From positions 42,311 through 106,310 of the forward strand of contig JAGASK010000026.1 of assembly GCA_017621815.1 (NCBI GenBank): DNA of 64,000 nucleotides, read 5' to 3'. The translations under genes and the position numbers were made by a program. The notes under the pieces were generated by a model. It worked only from the letters and a program-made list of their open reading frames with translations. It did no database searches and had not been told where the DNA came from. Of the stretch, positions 8,082 through 18,020 are shown piece by piece (within the stretch, counting starts at the first letter, position 1; each line of letters starts with the position of its first letter). This DNA is from Lachnospiraceae bacterium (GTDB lineage Bacteria; Bacillota; Clostridia; Lachnospirales; Lachnospiraceae).

Positions 8082-9206
8082 ATGGCTGGAAATATGATTT
8101 TGAAATATAATCTGCAGTTTTTTGCAAAAGACGGTCCGGGCGGTGAAAAGACGGAACAGCCTACCGCCAAAAAACTGGAAGATGCCAGGAAAGAAGGACA
8201 GGTAGCTAAAAGTAAGGAAATTGCCAATGCTTTCGGTCTTCTTGCATTATTCCTGATAATGAAGATTTATGTGGGCAATATGGGAACAGGGCTGATAGAG
8301 TGTTTTGCCGGAGTTTATAACCAGATTCCTGACGCCATAAAAATGTACAACGGACAAATTCCGGTTGCTGCAATTACCAGTCTTATTGTAAGTATGATGC
8401 TGAAGATGATGCTGATAATTGCGCCGATTCTTTTGGTTGGTGTTCTGGTTGCCATTGTATGTGACGTGGCTCAGGTAAAATGGAAACCCACAACCAAGCC
8501 TTTACAGCCCAAATTCAGTAAATTAAATCCTGTAAAGGGTTTTGGAAGAATTTTTTCCAAGAATTCACTGGTGGAATTACTTAAATCCATTGCAAAGATT
8601 GCTGTTGTGGGTTATGTGGCTTATTCTTATTTAAAAGACAAAATTGGCGGAATCTTTATCCTGTATAATATCGGATTGAATGAGGCTATCGTGCGGATAG
8701 GCGAAATTGTAACGGACCTGGGGATAAGGATAGCCGCAGTATATATGGTTATTGCTTTTATTGACTTCGCATATCAGAAATGGAAATTTAAAGATGATAT
8801 GATGATGACGAAGCAGGAAGTCAAGGATGAATATAAAAATCAGGAAGGTGACCCGCAGGTTAAAAGCAAGCAGAAGCAGCGTATGATGGAAGCTTCCAGA
8901 CGGCGTATGATGCAGCAGCTGCCGGAAGCGGATGTGGTCATCACCAATCCTACCCATTATGCGGTAGCCATAAAATATGACCCTGACAGATATGATGCGC
9001 CTTATGTTATTGCGAAGGGTGAGGATTACCTGGCGCAGCGGATTAAAGAAATCGCAAAAGAAAATGACGTTGAAATCGTTGAAAATAAACCGTTGGCGAG
9101 AATGCTTTATGCCAATGTGGATATTGGCGGACTGGTACCGCCGGAATTATATCAGGCGGTAGCTGAAGTGCTTGCTTTTGTATACCATCTGAAAGGCAAA
9201 GTCTAA
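8082..9206 (+). CDS. flhB: Flagellar export switch protein FlhB
   Basis: A 374-residue export component that switches substrate specificity from hook to filament. It has the N-terminal KTEQPTAKKLEDARKEGQV motif, four membrane helices, and the autocleavage site NPTH (in VVITNPTHYAV) in the cytoplasmic domain. I place the start at ATG 8082, directly after the fliR stop; an ATG at 8094 is also plausible. An upstream ATG at 8055 inside fliR is unlikely. Confidence 0.94.
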   Translation: MAGNMILKYNLQFFAKDGPGGEKTEQPTAKKLEDARKEGQVAKSKEIANAFGLLALFLIMKIYVGNMGTGLIECFAGVYNQIPDAIKMYNGQIPVAAITSLIVSMMLKMMLIIAPILLVGVLVAIVCDVAQVKWKPTTKPLQPKFSKLNPVKGFGRIFSKNSLVELLKSIAKIAVVGYVAYSYLKDKIGGIFILYNIGLNEAIVRIGEIVTDLGIRIAAVYMVIAFIDFAYQKWKFKDDMMMTKQEVKDEYKNQEGDPQVKSKQKQRMMEASRRRMMQQLPEADVVITNPTHYAVAIKYDPDRYDAPYVIAKGEDYLAQRIKEIAKENDVEIVENKPLARMLYANVDIGGLVPPELYQAVAEVLAFVYHLKGKV

Positions 9207-9233
9207 TACTAAGATACGAAAGGAGATGGGTAT

Positions 9234-11267
9234 ATGAAAAAAGCGGATTTAGGTGTAGGGGCATACCTTCTTACCGCATTTATCATGATGATAGTACCTG
9301 TCCCAAGCGGACTTCTTGATGTGTTGCTTGCCTGCAATATTGCAATTGCATTTACGATTCTTTTTACGACTATGTTTTCCAAGGAAGTTCTGGATATGTC
9401 CTTTTTCCCGACTATCCTTCTTTTTACGACTATATTCAGAATTGCTTTGAATATTTCTTCCACCAGGCTGATTCTGACGGAAGGTGACCCCGGTGAAGTG
9501 GTAAAAACCTTCGGAAGCTATGTAGGCGGCGGAGATTTGATAGTAGGTGTTATTGTATTTTTAATTCTGATTATAGTGCAGTTTATGGTTATTAACAAAG
9601 GTTCCGAAAGAGTAGCAGAAGTAACGGCAAGGTTTACTCTGGATGCCATGCCGGGTAAACAGATGGCTATCGATGCGGATTTGAATACAGGGGCTATCAA
9701 CGATGCGGAAGCAAAAAGACGCAGGGACAAGATTCAGGAGGAAGCAAGCTTTTTCGGCTCTATGGACGGTGCCGTTAAGTATGTAAAGGGAGATGCAACA
9801 GCCGGTCTTATTATTACGGTGGTGAACATTGTTGGCGGAATTGCCATGGGTGTGTTACGGGGCGGCATGGATTTTAATTCGGCGCTCAACCAGTATGCCA
9901 TCCTGACTATCGGTGACGGTCTGGTCAGCCAGATTCCATCCCTTTTGATATCATTATCTACCGGTATTTTAGTAACCAAAGGCTCCAAGGATGCGGATTT
10001 CGGCTCAGTGCTTATTAAGCAGATATTCGGCATTCCAAAAGTAATGTATATCGTAGGGGGCATTATCACAGGACTTGGCATTCTTACTCCTTTTCCGACC
10101 GTAATATTTTTATCCCTTGGACTTATTTTTATCGTTTGCGGAAGGGTGATTGCAGGAGAAATTGAGACTGCCCAGATTGAGGGAGAAGTGGATGAGGAAG
10201 AAGCGGCTGCGGAAGAAATCAGACAGCCTGAAAATGTCAACAGCCTGCTGCAGGTTGACCCTATTGAACTGGAATTCGGTTATGGCATTATTCCCCTTGC
10301 CGATGTGAACCAGGGAGGCGATTTGCTTGACCGTGTGGTTATGATAAGGAGGCAGATTGCACTTGAACTGGGTACTGTAGTTCCGATTATCCGGCTTCGT
10401 GATAATATACAGCTTAATCCGAATCAGTATATTATAAAGATTAAAGGCATACAGGTTAGTGAAGGGGAAATTTTGTTTGACCACTATATGGCCATGAATC
10501 CCGGCTATGTGGAAGAAGAAATTACAGGTATTCCGACCTTTGAACCTTCCTTCCATCTTCCGGCTATCTGGATTACGGAAGGACAGAGGGAGAGGGCGGA
10601 AAGTATGGGCTATACGGTTGTAGACCCGCCTTCCATTATTGCCACTCATCTGACGGAAATTATAAGGCAGCATATTTCCGAGCTGCTTACAAGGCAGGAT
10701 GTACAGAATCTTGTTAATAATTTGAAGGAAACAAACCCTACGCTGGTGGAGGAACTGATACCCAAGCTTCTGGGGCTTGGAGAAATTCAAAAGGTGCTTC
10801 AGAATCTTTTGAAGGAGGGCATTTCCATAAGAGATTTGCTTACTATTTTGGAAACATTGGCGGATTATGCGCCCAGTACAAGGGATACGGATATTTTGAC
10901 GGAATATGTGCGGCAAAGCCTGAAACGTGCTATATCCAGTAAATTCTTCCCGGCTAATGAAACCACAAGTGTGGTTACATTGGATCCTAAGCTTGAACAG
11001 GAGATTATGGCCAGTGTGAAGCAGACGGAGAACGGAGCTTATCTGACCCTGGATCCGGAAAAGACAAGAAGCATTATGAAGTCGGTGGAAAATGAAATAG
11101 CAAAGCTGGAAAATCTGGGAAAGAATCCTATTATCATAACATCGCCCATTGTGCGTATGTATTTTAAACGGCTGACAGAGGATTACTATAAAGACCTTAT
11201 AGTGGTATCATATAACGAGATTGAAAGTAACATTGAATTACAATCTGTAGGAATGGTGACAGCATGA
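9234..11267 (+). CDS. flhA: Flagellar export gate protein FlhA
   Basis: A 677-residue protein with about eight membrane helices in the first 310 residues and a large cytoplasmic domain that docks export substrates and chaperones. The family segment ARFTLDAMPGKQMAIDADLN and the following AEAKRRR are intact. Length is normal. AAAGGAGATGG precedes the ATG; the stop codon overlaps the flhF start by 4 bases. Confidence 0.96.
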   Translation: MKKADLGVGAYLLTAFIMMIVPVPSGLLDVLLACNIAIAFTILFTTMFSKEVLDMSFFPTILLFTTIFRIALNISSTRLILTEGDPGEVVKTFGSYVGGGDLIVGVIVFLILIIVQFMVINKGSERVAEVTARFTLDAMPGKQMAIDADLNTGAINDAEAKRRRDKIQEEASFFGSMDGAVKYVKGDATAGLIITVVNIVGGIAMGVLRGGMDFNSALNQYAILTIGDGLVSQIPSLLISLSTGILVTKGSKDADFGSVLIKQIFGIPKVMYIVGGIITGLGILTPFPTVIFLSLGLIFIVCGRVIAGEIETAQIEGEVDEEEAAAEEIRQPENVNSLLQVDPIELEFGYGIIPLADVNQGGDLLDRVVMIRRQIALELGTVVPIIRLRDNIQLNPNQYIIKIKGIQVSEGEILFDHYMAMNPGYVEEEITGIPTFEPSFHLPAIWITEGQRERAESMGYTVVDPPSIIATHLTEIIRQHISELLTRQDVQNLVNNLKETNPTLVEELIPKLLGLGEIQKVLQNLLKEGISIRDLLTILETLADYAPSTRDTDILTEYVRQSLKRAISSKFFPANETTSVVTLDPKLEQEIMASVKQTENGAYLTLDPEKTRSIMKSVENEIAKLENLGKNPIIITSPIVRMYFKRLTEDYYKDLIVVSYNEIESNIELQSVGMVTA

Positions 11268-12421
11268 TAATCAAGAAATTTCAGGGAAAAACAGAAGCGG
11301 AAGCGGTTGAGACTGCAAAAAAAGAGCTGGGAAACAATGTGGTAATTATGAATGTCCGGAGCGTGAAAAGCAAAGGAATATTCAGCTTTTTAAAACCTCA
11401 GCTTACCGAAGTGACAGTTGCGCTGGAAGAAGAAACTGAGCAGCGTATCATACCTGTTAAGCGGGAAGAAATAAAAAGGGCTGAGATTAAGAAAGAAGAA
11501 GTAAAACCGGACAGCAGTGTAATTGAAGAAAAACTGGATAATCTTCATACACTTCTTGAGCAGCAGCTTCAAAGGCCCGAAGAAGGCGGGGATTCTGAGT
11601 TTACAGAGGAAGAAGACAGCGAAATGGAGCGTTTTATGAAGCTTCTTTACAATACGATGCTGGAGAATGAAGTAGATGAAAAGTATGCCAATCAGATTAT
11701 AGATGAGATTGAAAAGATGAATAAGCCGGGGATGCCCTTTGACTATGCGCTTGCCAATGTATACCAGAAAATGGTATTAAAATTCGGTAAGCCCAGGCAG
11801 ATAGAAGCTTCTGAAAAGGGACCTAAGGTAATTTTCTTTGTGGGTCCCACAGGCGTTGGCAAAACAACTACGATTGCCAAGATAGCATCAAAATTCAGGG
11901 TTGAAGAAGGCAAGAAACTTGCCCTTCTTACGGCAGATACCTACCGGATAGCAGCAGCAGAACAGCTCCGTACTTATGCCAGCATTTTGGAAGTGCCCTT
12001 CAGGGTGATATATACTTCAGAAGAAGTGGAAAAGGCTTTGAAAGATTTCAAAGAATATGATTTTATTTTACTGGACACTGCCGGTCACTCACACCGAAAT
12101 GAAGCCCAGAAGGATAATTTGAAGGATTTTATTCATTCGGTGGATGACCTTGCGGAAAAAGAGGTTTTTCTGGTGCTCAGCGCCACAACCAAATATGCAG
12201 ATCTTGTAAGCATAGCAGATGCTTACAGTGTCATGACGGATTACAAACTGATATTTACCAAGCTGGATGAAACTACGGCACTTGGAAATCTGCTTAATTT
12301 AAAGCTCCATACAGGGGCGGATTTGTCGTATGTTACCTGCGGGCAGAATGTACCCGATGATATTGAAAATTTTAATCCTCAAAAAACAGTGAAGCAGCTT
12401 TTAGGAGGCAGAAAAAAATAG
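11264..12421 (+). CDS. flhF: Flagellar SRP-type GTPase FlhF
   Basis: A 385-residue SRP-family GTPase that positions flagella and promotes assembly. Variable basic/acidic N-domain (1-180), then the G domain with P-loop FVGPTGVGKTTTIAKIA, TADTYRIAAAEQLRTYA, DTAGHS (usually DTAGRS) and TKLDET. The start overlaps the flhA stop by 4 bases. It pairs functionally with FlhG, encoded next. Confidence 0.95.
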   Translation: MIIKKFQGKTEAEAVETAKKELGNNVVIMNVRSVKSKGIFSFLKPQLTEVTVALEEETEQRIIPVKREEIKRAEIKKEEVKPDSSVIEEKLDNLHTLLEQQLQRPEEGGDSEFTEEEDSEMERFMKLLYNTMLENEVDEKYANQIIDEIEKMNKPGMPFDYALANVYQKMVLKFGKPRQIEASEKGPKVIFFVGPTGVGKTTTIAKIASKFRVEEGKKLALLTADTYRIAAAEQLRTYASILEVPFRVIYTSEEVEKALKDFKEYDFILLDTAGHSHRNEAQKDNLKDFIHSVDDLAEKEVFLVLSATTKYADLVSIADAYSVMTDYKLIFTKLDETTALGNLLNLKLHTGADLSYVTCGQNVPDDIENFNPQKTVKQLLGGRKK

Positions 12422-12453
12422 AAGTTTTGATGATGAATAAGTGAGGAATGAAG

Positions 12454-13338
12454 ATGGACCAGGCCGAACAATTAAGAAATATCATAAAAGCCAACAATAA
12501 TCCGAGACCTGCGGCGCGAATCATTACGGTAACCAGCGGCAAAGGCGGTGTAGGTAAATCCAATACGGCAATTAATCTGGCAATACAGTTCAGAAAGATG
12601 GGACAGAGGGTAATTATTCTGGACGCTGATTTTGGGTTGGCAAATATAGAAATTATGTTTGGAGCAGTGCCCAAGCATAATCTTTGTGATTTGATTTATC
12701 AGGGAAAAAATATCAGGGAAATTATTACATGGGGTCCCATGGAGGTGGGCTTTATTTCAGGCGGCTCCGGAATAGTGGGCTTATCCAATTTAAGCAGGGA
12801 TTATCTGATATACATTGTCCAGAATCTGGCGGAGCTTGATACAATCGCAGATATCATTATAGTGGATACCGGAGCGGGAATTTCCGATGCAGTGCTTGAA
12901 TTTCTGGTGGCAAGCGGAGAAATACTGTTAGTAACCACACCTGAGCCTACGTCAATTACGGATTCTTATTCTCTTTTAAAGGCCCTGAGACATCATCCGA
13001 GATTTTCGGAAACAGCTTCTCAGATAAAAGTGATTGCCAATAAGGTTGACAATCAAAATGAAGGTCAGGTTTTATTTAATAAACTGAACACAGTAGTGGG
13101 ACGGTATTTAAAGCTTCCGATTATGTATCTGGGAGCAGTACCGCAGGACAGCCAGCTTTCCAGGGCCGTTATGCAGCAGATGCCGGTATCCCTGCAATCG
13201 CCCGGCGCCAAATCAGCTCTTGCCTATGAGGCAATAGCGGCTAAGATGATGAATAAAGAACTTGGTCAGTCTGTAACAAAACGGGGAATGGCTGCATTCT
13301 TTTCCCACATTGTTGCAGGTAAAAAAAATAACGATTAG
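12454..13338 (+). CDS. flhG: MinD-like ATPase FlhG (YlxH)
   Basis: A 294-residue ParA/MinD-family ATPase that controls flagellar number and placement with FlhF. The deviant Walker A SGKGGVGKSN is at about 24-33; DADFGLANIEI and IVDTGAGIS follow. I take the ATG at 12454 (protein starts MDQAEQLR) because GTGAGG at 12441-12446 is 7 bases upstream; the ATG at 12448 is only 1 base from that site. Confidence 0.94.
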   Translation: MDQAEQLRNIIKANNNPRPAARIITVTSGKGGVGKSNTAINLAIQFRKMGQRVIILDADFGLANIEIMFGAVPKHNLCDLIYQGKNIREIITWGPMEVGFISGGSGIVGLSNLSRDYLIYIVQNLAELDTIADIIIVDTGAGISDAVLEFLVASGEILLVTTPEPTSITDSYSLLKALRHHPRFSETASQIKVIANKVDNQNEGQVLFNKLNTVVGRYLKLPIMYLGAVPQDSQLSRAVMQQMPVSLQSPGAKSALAYEAIAAKMMNKELGQSVTKRGMAAFFSHIVAGKKNND

Positions 13339-13349
13339 GGGGAAGCAAA

Positions 13350-14075
13350 ATGCTGTCAAAATATGTGATACCGGGTAATAAACTGGAAATACAGGCGGTG
13401 GAAAGAGTAAAGTATGTAGACGAGACGGAAAAGAAAAAAGTATACCAGACTCTTGTATATGATGTGCTTTCCGATGACCGTCTGGAAATTTATATGCCTG
13501 TGGAAAAGTCAAAACTGATTTTACTGCCCATAGATGTGGAGTATGACTTGTATTTTTATACTGCAGCCGGTTTATATCAGTGCTTTGCCAAAGTAATTGA
13601 CAGATATAAATCCGATTCCAAATACATTCTGCAGCTTGAACTCACCAGTAACTTAAGAAAGTTTCAAAGAAGAGAATATTACCGTCTGAGCTGTGCCCTT
13701 GAGATGAATGCCCGTGCCCTTGAAAAGGAAGAAATACAGGCAGTGGAAAAGAAATCAAAGTATCTTGTGCCGGGGCTCCCTTTGAAGCACAGTATTATTG
13801 TGGATATCAGCGGCGGGGGCATCCGCTTTGTAGGAGACTACTGTTATGAGCCGGAGAGCCTGATTTGCTGTAAATATCATCTTCTGATAAAGGGAAGAGA
13901 TAAAGAATATACGCTGATTGCTAAAATTATAGCCGTCAGGGAGCTGGATGACAGACCGGGGCTCTATGAGCACCGTGCACAATACATAGATATTGATACC
14001 ATGGACAGGGAAGAAATTATCCGGTTTATTTTTGAAGAGGAAAGAAAGAGCAGAAAAAGAGAAAAAGGTCTTTGA
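13350..14075 (+). CDS. PilZ-domain flagellar brake protein (YcgR-like)
   Basis: A 241-residue protein with an N-terminal YcgR-like beta domain (about 1-105) and a C-terminal PilZ domain. The cyclic-di-GMP binding signature is visible as RREYYR (an RxxxR) and VDISGGGIRF (a DxSxxG-type motif). In relatives such proteins bind c-di-GMP and slow or stop the motor. Its place between flhG and cheB supports that. No c-di-GMP synthase or phosphodiesterase gene lies in the window. Confidence 0.88.
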   Translation: MLSKYVIPGNKLEIQAVERVKYVDETEKKKVYQTLVYDVLSDDRLEIYMPVEKSKLILLPIDVEYDLYFYTAAGLYQCFAKVIDRYKSDSKYILQLELTSNLRKFQRREYYRLSCALEMNARALEKEEIQAVEKKSKYLVPGLPLKHSIIVDISGGGIRFVGDYCYEPESLICCKYHLLIKGRDKEYTLIAKIIAVRELDDRPGLYEHRAQYIDIDTMDREEIIRFIFEEERKSRKREKGL

Positions 14076-14087
14076 TGATTACTATGC

Positions 14088-14106
14088 ACTCATGAGAAGC
14101 ATGAGT
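14088..14106. other. Perfect inverted repeat upstream of cheB
   Basis: ACTCATG at 14088-14094 and CATGAGT at 14100-14106 form a 7-bp perfect stem with a 5-base spacer, followed directly by TATACT at 14112-14117, which resembles a -10 element. A second small inverted repeat (CCGGA/TCCGG) lies at 14129-14142. No convincing -35 is visible, so promoter status is uncertain. Confidence 0.4.
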
Positions 14107-14169
14107 TGTGTTATACTAAATTGACAGGCCGGAGTAATCCGGACAGGAGTAATATAGAATAGGGAAAGT

Positions 14170-14781
14170 ATGGGTGTCATGAAAACAGACATAAAACAAA
14201 CCGGTAAAAAAATTATTGCGGTTGCCAGTTCCACCGGCGGACCTAAAGCATTACAGGTTTTGATTCCGAAACTTCCTTCCAATTTGAATGCTCCGGTACT
14301 TATTGTGCAGCATATGCCGGCTGGGTTTACCGAAGCACTTGGAAAACGGCTTGATTCTTTAAGCGAGCTTTCTGTTAAAGAAGCGTCAGAAGGTGACATT
14401 CTTGAGAATGGGCATGCTTATCTGGCCAAGGGCGGAAGACATATGAACGTAATGAGGCAGGGCAGCAGGCAGATAATTCATTACACAGATGAGCCTCCGA
14501 GAGAAGGGGTAAGACCCTGTGCTAATTTTATGTATGAATCACTTTCTGAGAGCATCTATGATGAAGTGATATGCGTGGTTCTTACAGGCATGGGTGCTGA
14601 TGGAACTGCCGGAATCAAAATGCTGAAAGAAAAGAAAAAAATAACGGTAATTGCCCAAAACGAAGAAACCTGTGTGGTGTATGGAATGCCGAGAAGCGTT
14701 ACGATAGCAGGATTAAGTGATAAGGAAATGCCGTTGGAACAAATTGCAAATGAAATCATTAAGAACGTGGGGGTAAGTTAA
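14170..14781 (+). CDS. cheB: CheB-type methylesterase domain without receiver
   Basis: Only 203 residues and consisting solely of the methylesterase/glutamine deamidase domain. The catalytic Ser is in VASSTGGPKAL, the His in VQHMPAGFT and the Asp in GMGADGTAG, so it should be active in removing methyl groups from chemoreceptors. The N-terminal receiver domain and linker of ordinary CheB (total about 350 residues) are absent, and only 94 bases separate it from the PilZ gene, too little for a broken receiver. Regulation by CheA phosphorylation through a fused receiver is therefore not possible. AGGGAAAG precedes the ATG. Confidence 0.85.
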   Translation: MGVMKTDIKQTGKKIIAVASSTGGPKALQVLIPKLPSNLNAPVLIVQHMPAGFTEALGKRLDSLSELSVKEASEGDILENGHAYLAKGGRHMNVMRQGSRQIIHYTDEPPREGVRPCANFMYESLSESIYDEVICVVLTGMGADGTAGIKMLKEKKKITVIAQNEETCVVYGMPRSVTIAGLSDKEMPLEQIANEIIKNVGVS

Positions 14782-14782
14782 A

Positions 14783-16849
14783 ATGGATGTAAATCAATAT
14801 CTGGGAATTTTTCTTGATGAAACAAAGGAGCATTTGGAAAGTCTGAATGCGCAGATTTTAAATCTGGAACAGTCACCGGAGGATTCGGATACGATCAATG
14901 AAATATTCCGTGCAGCCCATTCGTTAAAGGGAATGGCGGGAACCATGGGATATAAGCGTATGCAGACGCTGACCCATGACATGGAAAATGTATTTTCCGA
15001 AATCAGAAACGGTTCCATGAAAGTGACTTCCGGATTAATTGATATTTTATTCCAGTGCCTGGATGCGTTGGAGGAATATACCAATAATATTCAGGAGTCG
15101 GCAGATGAAGGAACTAATGATAATAAGCCGTTGATTGACCAGCTGAATGCATTTTTAAATTCCGGTAAGGATGAGGCAAAGGCACAGCCGGAAAGTAAGC
15201 CTGAAGAACCGGCAGCTCCCGCAGCCAGTGAGGCCAGATGGAAAGAGGTTCCCTTAGGAGAGCCGGAAAAGCATGTTTTTGCTGCAGCAAAAGAGCAGGG
15301 AAAACAGGTATACGGTCTTGATATCAGGGTGCAGGAAACCTGTATATTAAAAGCTGCCAGAGCCTTTTTGGTATATAAGGCTGTGGAAGAAAAAGCGGAA
15401 ATCATTGTATGCAGCCCTTCCGCACAGGATATTGAGGATGAGAAGTTTGAACTGGAATTCAGCCTGATAGTTGTTTCCAATAATTCCCTTGAGCAGATTA
15501 TTCAGGCAGCGCAGGGTGTGTCCGAAATCGAATCGGTAACGGGCGGCGTGCTTGATGTAGAAAATATAGTTACAGAGAAGTCATCTGAAGAACCGGCGGA
15601 AACGAAGAAGGAAGAAACAAAGCCGGCAGTATCTGCTGAAAAGGCTCAGGGAACTCCTGCAAAGCAGAATGATAAAAAAGCAGGCAAACCGGTAGTGAAC
15701 AGAACAGTCCGTGTTGACATTGAAAAACTGGATGTTCTTATGAACCTTGTAAGTGAACTTATTATTGCCAAGAACTCTCTGGTTTCCGCATCCAATACAG
15801 AAGGAGTGTCCGGAGGTTCCGGTTTTAATGAACAGATTGAATATCTGGAAAGCGTTACCACTAACCTTCATGAATCGGTTATGAAGGTACGAATGGTGCC
15901 TATAGAGAGTGTTGTAAGCAAATTCCCCAGAATGATTCGGGAGCTTTCCAAAAAGCTGGATAAAAAGATGGAACTGTATATGTCCGGTGAAGAAACGGAG
16001 CTTGACAGAACAGTAGTTGATGAAATCGGGGACCCTCTGATGCATCTTTTACGTAATTCCGCAGACCATGGGCTTGAATCGGCAGAGGTTCGTGCGCAGA
16101 GAGGCAAGCCTGAAGTCGGCTCCATATTCCTGGATGCATATCAGGATGGCAATAACGTAGTAATTGAAGTGCGTGACGACGGTAACGGAATTAACGTTGA
16201 GGCTGTTAAGAATACGGCGATTGAGAGAGGCGTTATTACACCGGAACAGGCAGAAAGCATGAGTGAGAAGGATATCATTAATCTTCTGTTCCATGCAGGC
16301 TTCTCTACAGCCAAGAAAATTTCCGATGTATCGGGAAGAGGCGTAGGCCTTGACGTGGTAAAATCCAAAATTGAGTCCTTAAGCGGAGAAGTAGAGGTAA
16401 AATCAAAGCTTGGAGAGGGCAGCACATGGATTATCAGACTGCCGCTTACCCTTGCGATTATTCAGGCTCTTATGGTAACTGTGGGAGGAGAAAAATATGC
16501 AATTTCCCTTGGCAGCATCCAGACCATAGAAGATATCAGCCCCAGTGAAATCAAGCTGGTAGGAAATAAAGAGGTAATTAATCTGAGGGGAAATGTGATT
16601 CCGATTATCAGATTAAGCGAGGAACTGGATATTGACAGTCTTAAATCATCTGAAGACAATATGGTAGTTGTTATTGTTAAAAAGGGAGAAAAACTGGCAG
16701 GTCTTGTAGTGGATGAGTTGATGGGACAGCAGGAAATTGTTATCAAGTCCCTTGGCAAATATATCAGTAAATGTAAGATTATCAGCGGCGCAACTATTTT
16801 AGGTGACGGTGAAGTAGCGTTGATACTTGATGCAAATGCATTGATTTAG
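14783..16849 (+). CDS. cheA: Chemotaxis histidine kinase CheA
   Basis: A 688-residue kinase. Order: HPt domain with phosphorylated H46 in AAHSLKGMAG; variable P2-type region (about 130-300); dimerisation helix pair starting near VDIEKLDVLMNLVSELI; ATPase domain with HLLRNSADHGLE, DDGNGIN, GRGVGLDVV; and a C-terminal CheW-like regulatory domain from about 555. All catalytic boxes are intact. It phosphorylates CheY; no receiver-bearing CheB is encoded here. One base separates it from cheB. Confidence 0.96.
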   Translation: MDVNQYLGIFLDETKEHLESLNAQILNLEQSPEDSDTINEIFRAAHSLKGMAGTMGYKRMQTLTHDMENVFSEIRNGSMKVTSGLIDILFQCLDALEEYTNNIQESADEGTNDNKPLIDQLNAFLNSGKDEAKAQPESKPEEPAAPAASEARWKEVPLGEPEKHVFAAAKEQGKQVYGLDIRVQETCILKAARAFLVYKAVEEKAEIIVCSPSAQDIEDEKFELEFSLIVVSNNSLEQIIQAAQGVSEIESVTGGVLDVENIVTEKSSEEPAETKKEETKPAVSAEKAQGTPAKQNDKKAGKPVVNRTVRVDIEKLDVLMNLVSELIIAKNSLVSASNTEGVSGGSGFNEQIEYLESVTTNLHESVMKVRMVPIESVVSKFPRMIRELSKKLDKKMELYMSGEETELDRTVVDEIGDPLMHLLRNSADHGLESAEVRAQRGKPEVGSIFLDAYQDGNNVVIEVRDDGNGINVEAVKNTAIERGVITPEQAESMSEKDIINLLFHAGFSTAKKISDVSGRGVGLDVVKSKIESLSGEVEVKSKLGEGSTWIIRLPLTLAIIQALMVTVGGEKYAISLGSIQTIEDISPSEIKLVGNKEVINLRGNVIPIIRLSEELDIDSLKSSEDNMVVVIVKKGEKLAGLVVDELMGQQEIVIKSLGKYISKCKIISGATILGDGEVALILDANALI

Positions 16850-16866
16850 GACAGGGGGATAAATAT

Positions 16867-17331
16867 ATGGACCAGTTGAAATTAGCAGATTTAAATGAAG
16901 CAGGTGAAACTGCGCAGTATATAGTAATTAAACTTGGCGCTGAGCAATACGGTATTGACATTAAATATATTGATAATATCGTGCGCATGCAGCACATTAC
17001 CAGAGTGCCTAAGGTTGCCGGTTATTTAAAGGGCGTAATTAATCTTCGCGGTGAAGTGATTCCAGTTATGAGTATACGGCTGAAAATGGATCTTCCGGAA
17101 GATGAATTTACAAAGGCAACCAGAATTATTATCCTGAAGCTTGAGCAGCATGGTACCATAGGAGTTATCGTTGATGAAGTAAAAGAGGTTGTGACTCTGA
17201 TGTCTTCTGAGATAGAAAAGGTTTCCTATGACAGTCAGGAAGGAAAAGCAAACTTCATATTCGGTATTGGTAAGCATAATGATGAATTAATCTCCTTACT
17301 TGACCTGAATGTGGTGGCAATGGAAAAATAA
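16867..17331 (+). CDS. cheW: Chemotaxis coupling protein CheW
   Basis: A 154-residue adaptor linking chemoreceptors to CheA. It contains the family pattern YIVIKLGAEQYGIDI, then GVINLRGEVIPVMSIR and VDEVKEVV. It follows cheA by 17 bases with GGGGGATA before the ATG. No chemoreceptor gene lies in the window. Confidence 0.94.
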   Translation: MDQLKLADLNEAGETAQYIVIKLGAEQYGIDIKYIDNIVRMQHITRVPKVAGYLKGVINLRGEVIPVMSIRLKMDLPEDEFTKATRIIILKLEQHGTIGVIVDEVKEVVTLMSSEIEKVSYDSQEGKANFIFGIGKHNDELISLLDLNVVAMEK

Positions 17332-17354
17332 TTGCGTCTTAGTTAGGAGAAGTT

Positions 17355-17990
17355 ATGAAAGACCTTAGTATGGAAGAATTAACAAGTCAATATTATGATG
17401 TGTTAAAAGAACTTGGAAACATTGGGGCCGGAAATGCTACCACAGCCCTGGCTCAGTTGATTGGCTGTAAGGTGGATATGTCTGTTCCGCAGGTTCAGCT
17501 GCTTGAATTTAATGAGCTGGGAGAAATTGTCGGCGGTGAAGATGAAATTATGGTCGGCATTTATCTCCAGGTGGAAGGTGACATAGAAGGCAGCATGATG
17601 TTTATACAGAAAAAGCTGTCAGCGGCGCACTTGGTAAATAAGCTGATGTGCGGTATGCTTGGTGTGGATGATGAAGAAATAGCCAGCGCTGAATTCGGGG
17701 AAATGGAGTGTTCAGCAATTAAAGAGGTGGGAAATATCATTACCGGTGCATATTTAAATGCGTTATCCTCTTTAACCGGTCTGAAAATATACCCTTCGGT
17801 TCCGCAGCTCGGCATTGATATGGCAGGAGCCCTTTTAAGTGTACCTGCTGTAGAATTTGGCCTGTTTGCCGATAAAATTCTTTTGGTGCAGACAAAATTT
17901 TCCGATGATGTTGAACTGGATGGCTACTTTATCCTGATACCTGATATGGAATCTTATGAGAAGATTTTAAAGGTACTGGGTGTTATGTAA
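17355..17990 (+). CDS. cheC: CheY-P phosphatase CheC
   Basis: A 211-residue CheC. Both phosphatase motifs are present: ELGNIGAGNATTALAQL near residue 15 and EVGNIITGAYLNALSSL near 120. CheC dephosphorylates CheY-P and binds CheD, encoded immediately downstream, giving adaptation feedback. Together with FliY it is the second CheY-P phosphatase of this operon. Confidence 0.94.
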   Translation: MKDLSMEELTSQYYDVLKELGNIGAGNATTALAQLIGCKVDMSVPQVQLLEFNELGEIVGGEDEIMVGIYLQVEGDIEGSMMFIQKKLSAAHLVNKLMCGMLGVDDEEIASAEFGEMECSAIKEVGNIITGAYLNALSSLTGLKIYPSVPQLGIDMAGALLSVPAVEFGLFADKILLVQTKFSDDVELDGYFILIPDMESYEKILKVLGVM

Positions 17991-18020
17991 GGATAAAAAC
18001 AGGATGGGAGCCATAGGGGT

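Noticed and set aside
14076-14169. Broken CheB receiver domain upstream of cheB
   Set aside because: Only 94 bases, with no receiver motifs in any frame.
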